Assembly (NCBI GenBank): GCA_905236045.1
Contig: CAJOOG010000003.1
Span: 1 to 33,919, forward strand
DNA length: 33,919 bases
Reading direction: 5' to 3'
DNA from: an uncultured Denitrobacterium sp.
GTDB taxonomy: Bacteria > Actinomycetota > Coriobacteriia > Coriobacteriales > Eggerthellaceae
Part shown: positions 15,268 to 23,240 of the stretch, one piece after another
Layout of the letters: the number at the start of each line of letters is the position of its first letter
Position numbering within the stretch: position 1 is the stretch's first letter
Program-made: the position numbers and the translations under genes
The notes under the pieces: generated by a model
The model's database searches: none
Seen by the model: only the letters and a program-made list of their open reading frames with translations
Told to the model about the DNA's origin: nothing

Positions 15268-15491
15268 GCGCAGGCATTCGGTTTTCGACGAGATTATCTC
15301 CTCTTCATTCAATTCCTAGCAAAAAATATGGTTGATTATGCGTACGTGCTTGCAAGTTCAGCCGCATGTCGTTATCTTCGCGCATGAGAACGGCGGCATT
15401 GCGTTGCGCCCTCCTTTCGCGAAATGCAGCCGGTCTTTCACCTCTCTCACATTTTCAGGCGAAAGAATCCGTTCTCGATCGAATTCACACG
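15268..15491 (+). other. A+T-richer non-coding stretch between aspS and its terminator
   Basis: About 220 bases with no convincing coding frame on either strand, clearly richer in A+T than its surroundings, especially 15285-15345. It contains the short dyad GAGATTATCTC (15293-15303). It lies between the aspS stop and a good plus-strand terminator. It could be a long 3' untranslated region, a small RNA gene, or spacer. No known RNA family is recognised. Confidence 0.4.
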
Positions 15492-15521
15492 CGCCGTCCG
15501 GATCGGGCGGCGTTTTCGTTG
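15492..15521 (+). terminator. Intrinsic terminator after aspS
   Basis: CGCCGTCC and GGGCGGCG form an 8-bp stem (one T-G pair) with a 5-base loop, followed by TTTTCGTT. It stops plus-strand transcription just before the 3' end of the convergent M20 peptidase gene. Confidence 0.8.
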
Positions 15522-15549
15522 GGCGCCTCGGCGGCTGCCGCCATACCGC

Positions 15550-16680
15550 CTAATCCGCCGGCACGCCGGCCAGAGCGCTGAATACGGCGACGGCAGTGCG
15601 GATATTCTGGTCGCGGAAATCGAATGCGGCGTCGTGTATGGGCGGGTGGTCTTTGCCGTTGCCCACGTAGAAGAAGGCCGCGGGGCAGCTTTTGCAGTAG
15701 CCGCCGAAATCCTCGGACGGCCGAAGCGGCGCGGTCATCTCCACTTGCGGCACGCCGACAACGCGGCAGGCCGCACGCACCTTGTCCGCGCATGCGGGGT
15801 CGTTCGTCGTTTCGGGGAAGACATCCGCCAGCTCGAAGCGCACTTCCAGCCCCTGCTCCTCGGCCAGGCTGCGGACCAATCCCTCTATGTTTCGCTGCAG
15901 CGCATCGAGCTCTCGTTCGACACCCGCACGCAAGGTCAGACGCAGCACGCCTTCCGAGGCCTGCACGCCGAAGTCGGGCCCGCCGGCGGACATTTGGACT
16001 ATCGTGCAGAGAACTTGTCCCTGCCGCCCGGAGTCCTGCACGAGCTGCGGAAGCTGCGCCACGGCGTCCGCCATCGCGAACGAAGGGTTCTTCCCCAGTT
16101 CGGGGTAGCCCGCATGCGAAGGCGTACCGGAAAAGAAGGCGCTGAGGCCGCGGGAAGCCATCTGCACCACGCCGTCCTTCAGCGCGACGGTGCCCGCATC
16201 GAACCCAGAAGAGTTATGCAGGCCGTAGATCTCGTCCACGCCTTCCGCTGCCAGGACCTCCTTGGCTTCGCACGCGCCGATGCCGGTCTCCTCGCCGTGC
16301 TGGAACAGGAAGACGACATTGCAGGCCGCGCCCTTCTGGTCTACCTCCAAGGCGAATGCCGCAAGCCCCGCGGAATGTCCATCGTGGCCGCATTTATGGG
16401 AGACGCCCGGCGTCTGCGACCCCCATGGCAGGTCGATGGTCTCGGGAATGGGCAAGGCGTCGAAGTCCGCACGGAAGGCCAGGGTCGGCAGGTCCGCTCC
16501 GGCGCGATAGACGGCATAGAAGTACGGTTTGCCTCGATCCACTATGTCCAGCCGCGTGGTATTGGCCTGGAGAAACTCGATCAGATAATGGCGGGTCCAC
16601 ACTTCCCGCCCAGAGAGTTCCGGGCGGGTATGCAATTTGCGGCGCAGCTCGACCGCCTTCTCGTAGTTCTTTTCGTCCAT
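15550..16680 (-). CDS. M20 family metallo-amidohydrolase (N-acyl amino acid amidohydrolase-like)
   Basis: 376 aa, cytosolic (no signal peptide), of the M20D group that includes hippurate hydrolase and AbgB-type enzymes. These split amide bonds of N-acylated amino acids or small conjugates. The metal-site block CGHDGHSAGL is at 97-106, with the Cys and two His usual for M20D. The catalytic/metal Glu pair follows in GEETGIGA. The dimerisation domain lies in the middle and ends near LRPSEDFG, where another metal ligand is expected. A final conserved His occurs in DHPPIHDAAFDF. The start is ATG 16680 after AGGAAG at four bases; the frame is open further upstream but without a start signal. The substrate cannot be read from the sequence. 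Confidence 0.88.
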   Translation of the reverse strand: MDEKNYEKAVELRRKLHTRPELSGREVWTRHYLIEFLQANTTRLDIVDRGKPYFYAVYRAGADLPTLAFRADFDALPIPETIDLPWGSQTPGVSHKCGHDGHSAGLAAFALEVDQKGAACNVVFLFQHGEETGIGACEAKEVLAAEGVDEIYGLHNSSGFDAGTVALKDGVVQMASRGLSAFFSGTPSHAGYPELGKNPSFAMADAVAQLPQLVQDSGRQGQVLCTIVQMSAGGPDFGVQASEGVLRLTLRAGVERELDALQRNIEGLVRSLAEEQGLEVRFELADVFPETTNDPACADKVRAACRVVGVPQVEMTAPLRPSEDFGGYCKSCPAAFFYVGNGKDHPPIHDAAFDFRDQNIRTAVAVFSALAGVPAD

Positions 16681-16723
16681 GATGCTTCCTCGGCACCTCT
16701 TCGCGATTCTCTCTCGTGCGCCC

Positions 16724-16729
16724 ATTGTA
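16724..16729 (-). promoter_or_regulatory. -10 box of the M20 amidohydrolase gene
   Basis: TACAAT on the minus strand, 43 bases before the ATG at 16680. No clear -35. Confidence 0.45.
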
Positions 16730-16842
16730 ATGGAGCTTCGCCGTTCGTGCGTCGTCATCGGCGGCCCTGTTGTCGAGCTCGACTCGCATAAAACCCCTCG
16801 CAAGAGACCGACCGCCCGTCTGCCCATCTGCTCCGAGCGGTC

Positions 16843-16868
16843 TACCCCTGCGTACTCTGTCTGGGGTA
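16843..16868. repeat. Inverted repeat in the amidohydrolase-htrA intergenic region
   Basis: TACCCC and GGGGTA arms separated by 14 bases, about 60 bases before the likely htrA -10 box. It may be a regulator site. Six-base arms can occur by chance, so this is tentative. The rest of the 16681-16979 gap holds no gene. Confidence 0.3.
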
Positions 16869-16928
16869 TTCACATGGCAGGAGCGTTACGGTGTGAAGGT
16901 TTTTCAGCTTAGATGCAAATTTGGGTGC

Positions 16929-16934
16929 TAGTGT
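16929..16934 (+). promoter_or_regulatory. Possible -10 box of the htrA-type gene
   Basis: TGC-TAGTGT, extended -10 style, 45 bases before the start codon at 16980. A second candidate, TTAGAT, lies at 16909-16914. Confidence 0.35.
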
Positions 16935-16965
16935 GGAGAACACGATCGAGCAGGGTCTCTTCCCG

Positions 16966-16982
16966 AAGGAGCAATGCACATG
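16966..16982 (+). promoter_or_regulatory. Ribosome-binding site that selects the second ATG of the htrA-type gene
   Basis: AAGGAG (16966-16971) lies two bases before an ATG at 16974 and eight bases before an in-frame ATG at 16980. The spacing favours 16980, which shortens the protein by two residues. Confidence 0.7.
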
Positions 16983-18518
16983 ACTACGAGCAACGGCAAT
17001 TCCCCCATCCCTCCCTACCAGCAGGGCGGGACGCAGCAGCCACAACAGCCGATGTATCCCACGCAGCCGCAGCAGACAGCGTATACCCAGCCGCAGGCGC
17101 AAACGGGGTACGTCTCCCAGCAGCAGGCGCAGCAGCAGCCCAACTGGACCTACGCCGCGCCCGCAGCAAGCACCCCCGCCACGCATACGCACGCGACCTC
17201 CGCATCCGCACCCGCAGCAAGCGCCAAGAAAGGCGGCGGCGCCAAAACCTTCTTCACCGCATTCGTAGGCGCGGGACTGGCCGTCGCCCTCGCGGGCGGA
17301 ATCGCCTTGAGCACGGGCGCGATCAGCGTCGGCGGCAGCGGCTCCACCACCACCCTGGGCAGCAGCTCTACCAGCGCTATCACGGCCTCCGCCGATGACG
17401 GCGGCGACAGCACGCTTGCCGAGCAGGTGGCCGACAAGGTCCTGCCCTCCATCGTGGGCATCGACGTCTACACCAAGCAGAGTTCCAGCAGCATGTACGG
17501 CTTCGGCTACGGCTGGGGCGGCAGCAGCAACGGCAATAGCAGCTCCGAGACGCTCTCCGGGTTGGGCAGCGGCGTCATCATCAGCAGCGATGGTTACATC
17601 CTCACAAACTACCATGTGGTGGAGGACGCGTCCAAGCTGGAGGTGAAGCTCAACGACGGCTCCGAATACGAGGCCACGGTCGTGGGCACCGACGAATCGA
17701 GCGACTTGGCGGTGCTGAAGATCGATGCGAGCAATCTCACCGCGGTGGAGATCGGCTCTTCGGAGAACTTGAAGGCGGGCCAGTGGGTGATGACCGCGGG
17801 CAGCCCGTTCGGACTAGAGCAGTCCGTCGCAACGGGCATCGTCTCCGCCACGAGCCGCACCATCACCGTCTCCGACAGCGACGATAGCAGCGGCTACAGC
17901 ACCTCGTCCAACAGCGTTTCGGTGTACCCGAACATGATTCAGACAGACGCGGCCATCAACCCCGGCAATTCGGGCGGCGCCCTCGTGAACGACCAGGGCC
18001 AGCTCATCGGCATCAACTCGGTCATCGAATCCTACTCCGGCAGCTACTCCGGCGTCGGCTTCGCCATCCCCATCGACTACGCCATGGACATCGCGCAGCA
18101 GATCATCAACGGCGAAACCCCCAGCCACGCCAGCCTGGGCGTCGCGGTGGTCAGCGTAACGGACAGCATCGCCCAGCGCTACAACCTCTCCGCAGACAAG
18201 GGCGCCTACGTGAACAGCGTCTACACCGGCAGCTCCGCCGCGAATGCGGGTCTGCAGGAAGGCGACATCATCACGAAGGTGAACGATTCCAATGTCGAAA
18301 GCTCCACCGACCTCATCGCCGCGGTGCGCACGGCGGGCGTGGGCACGGAGGTGACCGTCACCTACATCCGCGACGGGCAGGAGCAGGCCACGCAGGCCAC
18401 GCTCGGCAGCGACAGCGAGCTGTCCGCCAACAGCGGGCGGTCGAGCAGGTCGAGCCTCTCGGATAATGGCCAGCTGCTGGGCGGGTCGGAAGAATCGGAG
18501 GAGAGGGCCGCAGCGTAA
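16980..18518 (+). CDS. HtrA/DegP-type membrane-anchored serine protease with PDZ domain
   Basis: 512 aa. A long cytosolic N-terminal region rich in Gln, Pro and Ala (1-85) precedes one membrane helix (about 91-115). Outside the membrane come a Ser/Gly linker, an S1C trypsin-like domain and one PDZ domain (about 380-485), then a Ser-rich tail. The triad is His212 (TNYHVV), Asp242 (SSDLAVLKI) and Ser331 (NPGNSGGALV). Such proteases degrade or trim misfolded exported proteins; the PDZ domain binds exposed C-termini. The gene lies alone between a divergent amidohydrolase and a terminator, so it is a single-gene unit. The Gln/Pro-rich cytosolic tail is common in actinobacterial HtrA proteins. Confidence 0.93.
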   Translation: MTTSNGNSPIPPYQQGGTQQPQQPMYPTQPQQTAYTQPQAQTGYVSQQQAQQQPNWTYAAPAASTPATHTHATSASAPAASAKKGGGAKTFFTAFVGAGLAVALAGGIALSTGAISVGGSGSTTTLGSSSTSAITASADDGGDSTLAEQVADKVLPSIVGIDVYTKQSSSSMYGFGYGWGGSSNGNSSSETLSGLGSGVIISSDGYILTNYHVVEDASKLEVKLNDGSEYEATVVGTDESSDLAVLKIDASNLTAVEIGSSENLKAGQWVMTAGSPFGLEQSVATGIVSATSRTITVSDSDDSSGYSTSSNSVSVYPNMIQTDAAINPGNSGGALVNDQGQLIGINSVIESYSGSYSGVGFAIPIDYAMDIAQQIINGETPSHASLGVAVVSVTDSIAQRYNLSADKGAYVNSVYTGSSAANAGLQEGDIITKVNDSNVESSTDLIAAVRTAGVGTEVTVTYIRDGQEQATQATLGSDSELSANSGRSSRSSLSDNGQLLGGSEESEERAAA

Positions 18519-18613
18519 GAGACGTCGGCGCCTGCCGGGAGACGACGCGGCGTCCCGCATGCCCCGCGCCGTCTCCCAACTCGCATGCATCCCGCTTCGG
18601 GAAATGAATTGTA

Positions 18614-18641
18614 GAAAGGCCGCGGCAACCCGCGGCCTTTC
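18614..18641 (+). terminator. Hairpin terminator between htrA and pyrH
   Basis: A perfect 12-bp stem, GAAAGGCCGCGG with CCGCGGCCTTTC, loop CAAC, with the T-rich part inside the 3' arm and CTTCG after it. It lies 95 bases after the protease stop and just before the pyrH promoter. It is nearly symmetrical, but no gene approaches from the other side. Confidence 0.75.
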
Positions 18642-18664
18642 CTTCGCCCTGCTTCAGAATCGGG

Positions 18665-18670
18665 TAAGAT
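18665..18670 (+). promoter_or_regulatory. -10 box of pyrH
   Basis: TAAGAT, 28 bases before the pyrH ATG and just downstream of the terminator hairpin. No good -35. Confidence 0.5.
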
Positions 18671-18697
18671 AGCACCAGTCTGGAGAAAGGTGCTTCC

Positions 18698-19417
18698 ATG
18701 GCAGATTCCGAATACAGGTACAAGCGCATCCTGCTGAAGCTCTCGGGCGAGGCGCTCATGGGCGATACCGGCTACGGCATCGACCCGAAGGTGGTCGAAG
18801 ACCTGGCCGCTCAGATCAAGCAAGTGGTCGACGACGGCATCCAGGTCGCGGTCACCGTGGGCGGCGGCAACATATTCCGAGGCATCGCGGGGTCGGCCGA
18901 GGGTATGGACCGCAGCCAAGCGGACTACATCGGCATGCTCGCCACCTGCATGAACGCCCTCGCGCTGCAGGACGGCTTCGAACGCGCCGGCATCCCGTGC
19001 CGCGTGCAAAGCGCCATCGAAATGCGCCAAGTCGCCGAGCCCTACATCCGGCGTCGGGCCGTGCGGCACCTGGAAAAGGGCCGCGTGGTCATCTTCGCGG
19101 CGGGAACGGGCAACCCCTTCTTCACCACCGACACCACCGCCGCACTGCGCGCCTGCGAGATAAATGCGGAATGTCTGATGAAGGCCACGAAGGTCGACGG
19201 CATATACGACAGCGACCCGAAGGCCAACCCCGACGCGAAACGCTTCGAGCACATCAGCTATCACGATGTCATCACCAGGGAGCTGCGCGTCATGGACACC
19301 ACGGCCACCAGCTTGTGCATGGACAACAAGATGCCCATGCTCGTCTTCGACATCACGCGTCCCGGCAATATCGCACGGGTGCTGAAGGGCGAAAGCGTGG
19401 GGACCACGGTCGGCTAG
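18698..19417 (+). CDS. pyrH: UMP kinase
   Basis: Hexameric bacterial UMP kinase of the amino-acid-kinase fold, 239 aa; makes UDP from UMP with ATP. Visible motifs are the phosphate-binding KLSGEALMG near the N-terminus, GGGNIFRG, the Asp of the UMP site in [16 protein letters not shown], and [19 protein letters not shown]. The [14 protein letters not shown] block near residue 165 follows. The length is normal. The ATG is preceded by GGAGAAAGG. It stands first in the widespread pyrH-frr-uppS-cdsA-dxr order, though frr has its own -10 box 43 bases after the pyrH stop. Confidence 0.96.
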   Translation: MADSEYRYKRILLKLSGEALMGDTGYGIDPKVVEDLAAQIKQVVDDGIQVAVTVGGGNIFRGIAGSAEGMDRSQADYIGMLATCMNALALQDGFERAGIPCRVQSAIEMRQVAEPYIRRRAVRHLEKGRVVIFAAGTGNPFFTTDTTAALRACEINAECLMKATKVDGIYDSDPKANPDAKRFEHISYHDVITRELRVMDTTATSLCMDNKMPMLVFDITRPGNIARVLKGESVGTTVG

Positions 19418-19459
19418 TCGCAAACGGGAACGAAACTTTCAAGATTCACCCGTCGAGAG

Positions 19460-19465
19460 TAGAAT
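19460..19465 (+). promoter_or_regulatory. -10 box of frr
   Basis: TAGAAT, 64 bases before the frr ATG, in the gap after pyrH. A weak TTTCAA lies 17 bases upstream as a possible -35. Confidence 0.5.
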
Positions 19466-19528
19466 GGCAACGCCCAGGAGGGCACCGAGGGACGCGGGCC
19501 AAGCGTCCGCGACCGAAAGGGAAGAGCA

Positions 19529-20092
19529 ATGGCAGATATAGATGAAATCAAGATGGAAGCCGAAGAGCGCATGCAGAAGGCGCTCGATTCGCTGGCCGAG
19601 GCCTTCGGCAATGTGCGCACCGGCCGCGCGAACGCCATGATTCTGGACAGGGTGAAGGTGGACTACTACGGTGTTCCCACCCCCGTGAACCAAATGGCCG
19701 CCATCAAGACCCCGGATGCGCACATGCTCGTCATCGAGCCGTGGGACAAGGGCACGCTCGGCGCCATCGAGCACGCCATCAACAACAGCCACCTGGACAT
19801 CACCCCCAACAACGACGGAACCTGCATCCGACTGGCATTCCCCTCGCTTACCGAGGAGCGCCGCCGCGATTTGGTTAAGCAATGCAAGTCCTACGCCGAG
19901 GAAGCGCGCGTAGCCATCCGCAACGCCCGCCGCGATGCCAACAGCGCCGTGGATAAAGCGGTGAAAAACGATGGCCTTCCCGAGGACGATCAGCGCCGTG
20001 CCGAAGCCGAGATCCAGAAGCTGACCGACGCCTATATCGCGAAGGTGGAAGAGGCCTTCGGCAAAAAAGAGGCGGAAGTGATGGAGATCTGA
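19529..20092 (+). CDS. frr: Ribosome recycling factor
   Basis: 187 aa, the usual length. Splits post-termination ribosomes together with EF-G. The N-terminal helix with the conserved VRTGRANAMILD (about residues 29-40) and the block YYGVPTPVNQMA are both present, as is the C-terminal KKEAEVMEI tail. The NARRDANSAVDK segment is the third helix of the three-helix bundle. The ribosome-binding site is AAGGGAAGAG. It follows pyrH by 111 bases and precedes uppS by 91 bases. Confidence 0.97.
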   Translation: MADIDEIKMEAEERMQKALDSLAEAFGNVRTGRANAMILDRVKVDYYGVPTPVNQMAAIKTPDAHMLVIEPWDKGTLGAIEHAINNSHLDITPNNDGTCIRLAFPSLTEERRRDLVKQCKSYAEEARVAIRNARRDANSAVDKAVKNDGLPEDDQRRAEAEIQKLTDAYIAKVEEAFGKKEAEVMEI

Positions 20093-20138
20093 GCTTCCGC
20101 CGTTCTGCGAATGACGGAAAGTCGAGCTGGGGGCAGGG

Positions 20139-20156
20139 CTGCGGCAGGAGCCGCAG
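20139..20156 (+). other. Hairpin in the frr-uppS gap
   Basis: CTGCGGC and GCCGCAG arms (7 bp) with loop AGGA, 28 bases before the uppS start. There is no T tract, so read-through is likely. It may be a processing or translation-control element. Confidence 0.35.
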
Positions 20157-20183
20157 ACAGACGACGGAAGGCACCGACAACGT

Positions 20184-20966
20184 ATGTTCCACAAGCCGCT
20201 GGAGGACATATTCCCGAACCCGCCCGAGGGTCTCGATGCGCATGCGCTCGAGGCGCATAGCATGCCGCAGCATATCGCCATCATCATGGACGGCAACGGC
20301 CGCTGGGCCAAGAAGCGCTCCCTGAACAGGCTGAAGGGCCACAAGGCGGGCATTGAGGCCGTGCGCGAGGCCATCCGCTGCGCGAGCGATTGCGGTGTGC
20401 GCTTCCTGACGATCTACTCTTTCAGCACGGAAAACTGGAAGCGCCCGCAGACCGAAGTGAACGGCCTGATGGACCTGTTCGCCAAGACCATGCTGGCAGA
20501 GGTCGACGAGCTCGACGAAGAAGGCGTCCGCGTGATGACCATAGGAGACCTGACCCCGCTTCCGCAGGATACGCGGGAAGCGTTCGATCGGGCCTGGGAC
20601 CAGACGCGCTCGAACGAGGGCATGACGCTGGTGGTGGCAGTGAACTACGGCTCCCGCGCCGAGATGCTCGAGAGCATTCAGAAGATTGCCGATAAGGCCG
20701 CGGCAGCGGGGGCATCCGGCAAGGATGCTCCGCGCGTAACCGAAGAGCTGTTCGAGAGCGGGCTGTACACGACCGGCATTCCCGATCCGGACTTGGTCAT
20801 ACGCACGAGCGGGGAGATGCGCCTGTCGAACTTCCTGCTGTGGCAGGTGGCCTACTCGGAGTTCTACGTTACCCCCGTGCTTTGGCCTGACTTCAACCGT
20901 TACGAGATGCTGCGCGCCCTACTCGATTATCAGAGGCGCGATCGGCGCTACGGGGCGGTGCGTTAG
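20184..20966 (+). CDS. uppS: Isoprenyl transferase (undecaprenyl diphosphate synthase)
   Basis: Cis-prenyltransferase, 260 aa; builds the undecaprenyl carrier for cell-wall synthesis from isopentenyl diphosphate. The catalytic Asp36 is in IIMDGNGRWA. Conserved blocks follow: FSTENWKRP, VNYGSRAE, and RTSGEMRLSNFLLWQ near the C-terminus, then EFYVTPVLWPDF. The ATG at 20184 has only a weak site (GGAAGG at 12 bases); a second Met at residue 27 lies closer to the conserved core, so the start is less certain than the rest. One base separates it from cdsA. MEP pathway genes dxr and ispE in this window feed its substrate. Confidence 0.95.
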   Translation: MFHKPLEDIFPNPPEGLDAHALEAHSMPQHIAIIMDGNGRWAKKRSLNRLKGHKAGIEAVREAIRCASDCGVRFLTIYSFSTENWKRPQTEVNGLMDLFAKTMLAEVDELDEEGVRVMTIGDLTPLPQDTREAFDRAWDQTRSNEGMTLVVAVNYGSRAEMLESIQKIADKAAAAGASGKDAPRVTEELFESGLYTTGIPDPDLVIRTSGEMRLSNFLLWQVAYSEFYVTPVLWPDFNRYEMLRALLDYQRRDRRYGAVR

Positions 20967-20967
20967 C

Positions 20968-21987
20968 GTGACGGAGGAGGAGAACCAACCCGCGTCGCGC
21001 GCCTTGGAAGAAGCGGCGCAGGCCGCCCGTCCCGGCAGGGAGCGCAAGCGGGACGGGAGCGGGCAGGCCAGCGGCCGTCCCGGCAGGGAGCGCAAGCAGC
21101 GCATCTCCGAAAAGACCGGCCGCGCGAAGCAATTCGCCTACGAGAAGACCCCCGATCGCTTCAAGAATGCAACCAGCCTGCAGGTGCGCTTTCGAACGGG
21201 CTTCGTCTACGTTGCCCTATCCGTCATCTGCGTGCTGGCAAACGACACGACGACTGTGGCGTACCTGGCAACTATGGCCGCGGTTTGCGCGGGCGAGTTC
21301 TATTACATGATGCGCGTGGATTCCAAGATGCCCAACGAGGTGATAGGCATCGTCGGCGCGGCGGCCTTCCCGATAAGCATGTGGCTGTTCGGCCCGGTGG
21401 GCGTTTCCGCTGTGGCCTTGCTGCTGATGATGGCGCTGTTTATCTGGTACATCTACTGGATGCGCGCTCGCGTGGCCGATGTGGCCGCGAGCTTCTTCGG
21501 CGCCTGCTACACGGGCCTCCTGCTGTCCCCGCTGGTGCTGCTGCGCGCCGCCCTCCCCCAGCCGTGGGGCGGTGTGCTGCTGCTGGCGCTTTTCATGAGC
21601 GTGTGGTTCAACGACGCCTTCGCCTACCTGGTAGGCAGCAAATTCGGCAGGCACAAGCTGGCTCCTCGCACGAGCCCCAAGAAGAGCTGGGAGGGCCTGA
21701 TCGCGGGACTTCTGGTCTCGGTGGGATTCTGGTGCCTGATGACGCTGATCCCCGGCGTGACCATGAGCATTCCCATGGCCATCTGCTTCGGCCTGGCCTG
21801 CGGCGGCGCGGGCGTGCTGGGAGACTTGGCGGAGAGCCGTATCAAGCGCAATGTGGGGGTGAAGGATTCCGGCACCATCATGCCGGGGCATGGCGGCCTG
21901 CTCGACCGTTGCGATTCGCTGTTCTTCGCGAGCGTGACGGCGGCCATGCTGCTGCTGGCCGGGGGGTGCGTGCCTGTTGTCTGGTAG
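20968..21987 (+). CDS. cdsA: Phosphatidate cytidylyltransferase
   Basis: Integral membrane enzyme that makes CDP-diacylglycerol from phosphatidic acid and CTP. 339 aa. After a hydrophilic N-terminal tail of about 70 residues come eight or so membrane helices. The CDS signature is present at the C-terminal end as SRIKRNVGVKDSG followed by PGHGGLLDRCDS. The tail contains two copies of RPGRERK, 16 residues apart, from a 23-base direct repeat. The start is GTG 20968, one base after the uppS stop, with coupling to uppS more likely than a separate site. The tail is longer than in most CdsA proteins; later starts cannot be excluded, but none has a good ribosome-binding site. Confidence 0.93.
   Translation: MTEEENQPASRALEEAAQAARPGRERKRDGSGQASGRPGRERKQRISEKTGRAKQFAYEKTPDRFKNATSLQVRFRTGFVYVALSVICVLANDTTTVAYLATMAAVCAGEFYYMMRVDSKMPNEVIGIVGAAAFPISMWLFGPVGVSAVALLLMMALFIWYIYWMRARVADVAASFFGACYTGLLLSPLVLLRAALPQPWGGVLLLALFMSVWFNDAFAYLVGSKFGRHKLAPRTSPKKSWEGLIAGLLVSVGFWCLMTLIPGVTMSIPMAICFGLACGGAGVLGDLAESRIKRNVGVKDSGTIMPGHGGLLDRCDSLFFASVTAAMLLLAGGCVPVVW
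21027..21097 (+). repeat. Two 23-base direct repeats within cdsA
   Basis: Identical 23-base copies at 21027-21049 and 21075-21097, offset by 48 bases (16 codons), so both encode RPGRERK in frame in the cytosolic tail. Probably a local duplication that can expand or contract without a frameshift. Confidence 0.8.
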
Positions 21988-23176
21988 GAAACGCATCGCG
22001 GTGCTGGGCTGCACCGGCTCCATCGGAGAGCAGACGCTCGACGTGGTTCGCCGACATGGCGAGCAGCTGCAGATCGTGGCCTTGGCCTGCGGCAGGCGCG
22101 TGGACGAGATGATTCGCGCCGCCCGTGAATTCGACGTCCGCTTCCTCGCCTGCGGCCTCGACGAGATGCCGGCCCCGTCCGAATCGGCCGAAGGCTTGGA
22201 GCTGGGCCTGGGCATGGATGCCGTGGTGGACCTGGTGCGCCTGGGCGAGGTCGATTTGGTGGTGAACGCCCTGGTGGGGGCCGCCGGCCTGCGCGCGAGC
22301 TTCGAGACGCTGAAGGCCGGCAAGGTGCTCGCCTTGGCCAACAAGGAGTCCCTGGTCGTGGGCGGCGACCTGATTATGCCGATGGCCGCCCGGGTGGACG
22401 AGCGTCGGCGTGCCGCAGGCCTGGCCCCGGCTGCGGGTCCGGCAGGCGCCCTGATGCCCATCGACAGCGAGCACGGAGCCATTTACCAATGCCTGCTGGG
22501 AGAACAGCATTCCGAAGTCGAATGCCTCTGGGTGACCGCAAGCGGAGGACCGTTCCGCGGGCGTACGCGAGACCAGCTGCGCGATGTGACGGCGGCGCAA
22601 GCGTTGGCACACCCCACGTGGAATATGGGGCCCAAGATAACCATCGACAGCTCCACGCTCATGAACAAAGGACTCGAGATCATAGAAGCCCACCATCTCT
22701 TCGCCATGCCCTACGACCGCATAAAGGTGGTCGTGCAGCCGCAAAGCACCATACACAGCATGGTCGAGTTCGCCGACGGCAGCGTGAAGGCGCACCTGGG
22801 CACGACCGACATGCGCATCCCCATCCAATTCGCATTGAGTTACCCCGCGCGTTGGGGGGCCCCGGTGCGGCCCCTGGACTTCACCGAGCTGGGCGCGATC
22901 GAGTTCTATCCTGCGGATACCGATACCTTCCGCTGCCTGGCGCTGGCTCGCGCGGCGGGGCAGGAAGGCGGCACGCTGCCATGCGCGATGAACGCCGCAA
23001 ACGAAGTGGCGGTGGCGGCGTTTCTGGCCGGGAAGTGCAGCTATCTGGGCATAGCGGAGACGGTGGAGCGCGTGATGGGCGCGCACGAAAACGCTGCGGT
23101 GGAGTCGCTCGAGCAACTGGCGGCGGTAGACGAGGCGGCACGGCAAGCGGCGCGAAACCTGCTCGGAGCCGAATGA
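21977..23176 (+). CDS. dxr: 1-deoxy-D-xylulose-5-phosphate reductoisomerase
   Basis: First committed enzyme of the MEP isoprenoid pathway; uses NADPH and a divalent metal to make 2-C-methylerythritol 4-phosphate. 399 aa. The NADPH motif is GCTGSIGEQTLDVV (11-24); NKESLV is at 122-127. Metal ligands are Asp163 and Glu165 (IDSEHGAIYQ) and Glu234 (GLEIIEAHH). SGGPFRG and PTWNMGPK lie between them. The start is TTG 21977, overlapping the cdsA stop by 11 bases, with GGGGGGTG before it; no in-frame ATG or GTG fits. Many bacteria place rseP and ispG after dxr. Here a purine gene with its own promoter follows instead. Confidence 0.95.
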   Translation: MSGRKRIAVLGCTGSIGEQTLDVVRRHGEQLQIVALACGRRVDEMIRAAREFDVRFLACGLDEMPAPSESAEGLELGLGMDAVVDLVRLGEVDLVVNALVGAAGLRASFETLKAGKVLALANKESLVVGGDLIMPMAARVDERRRAAGLAPAAGPAGALMPIDSEHGAIYQCLLGEQHSEVECLWVTASGGPFRGRTRDQLRDVTAAQALAHPTWNMGPKITIDSSTLMNKGLEIIEAHHLFAMPYDRIKVVVQPQSTIHSMVEFADGSVKAHLGTTDMRIPIQFALSYPARWGAPVRPLDFTELGAIEFYPADTDTFRCLALARAAGQEGGTLPCAMNAANEVAVAAFLAGKCSYLGIAETVERVMGAHENAAVESLEQLAAVDEAARQAARNLLGAE

Positions 23177-23220
23177 CAGAGCGCTCGCATTTTTCCGCAC
23201 GGGTCTCCACATACGCGTGC

Positions 23221-23226
23221 TACACT
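23221..23226 (+). promoter_or_regulatory. -10 box of the riboswitch-purO-purV unit
   Basis: TGC-TACACT, extended -10 style. Transcription should begin near 23233, about 8 bases before the riboswitch P1 stem. No clear -35. Confidence 0.55.
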
Positions 23227-23240
23227 GCGGGGGCAGCAAA

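Noticed and set aside
15332-15553. Short plus-strand frames after aspS
   Set aside because: No ribosome-binding site, no domain, and they cross the terminator at 15492-15521.
16842-17615. A 257-codon minus-strand frame opposite the htrA-type gene
   Set aside because: Gly/Ala/Cys-rich shadow of the Gln/Pro-rich protease N-terminus; no start signals.
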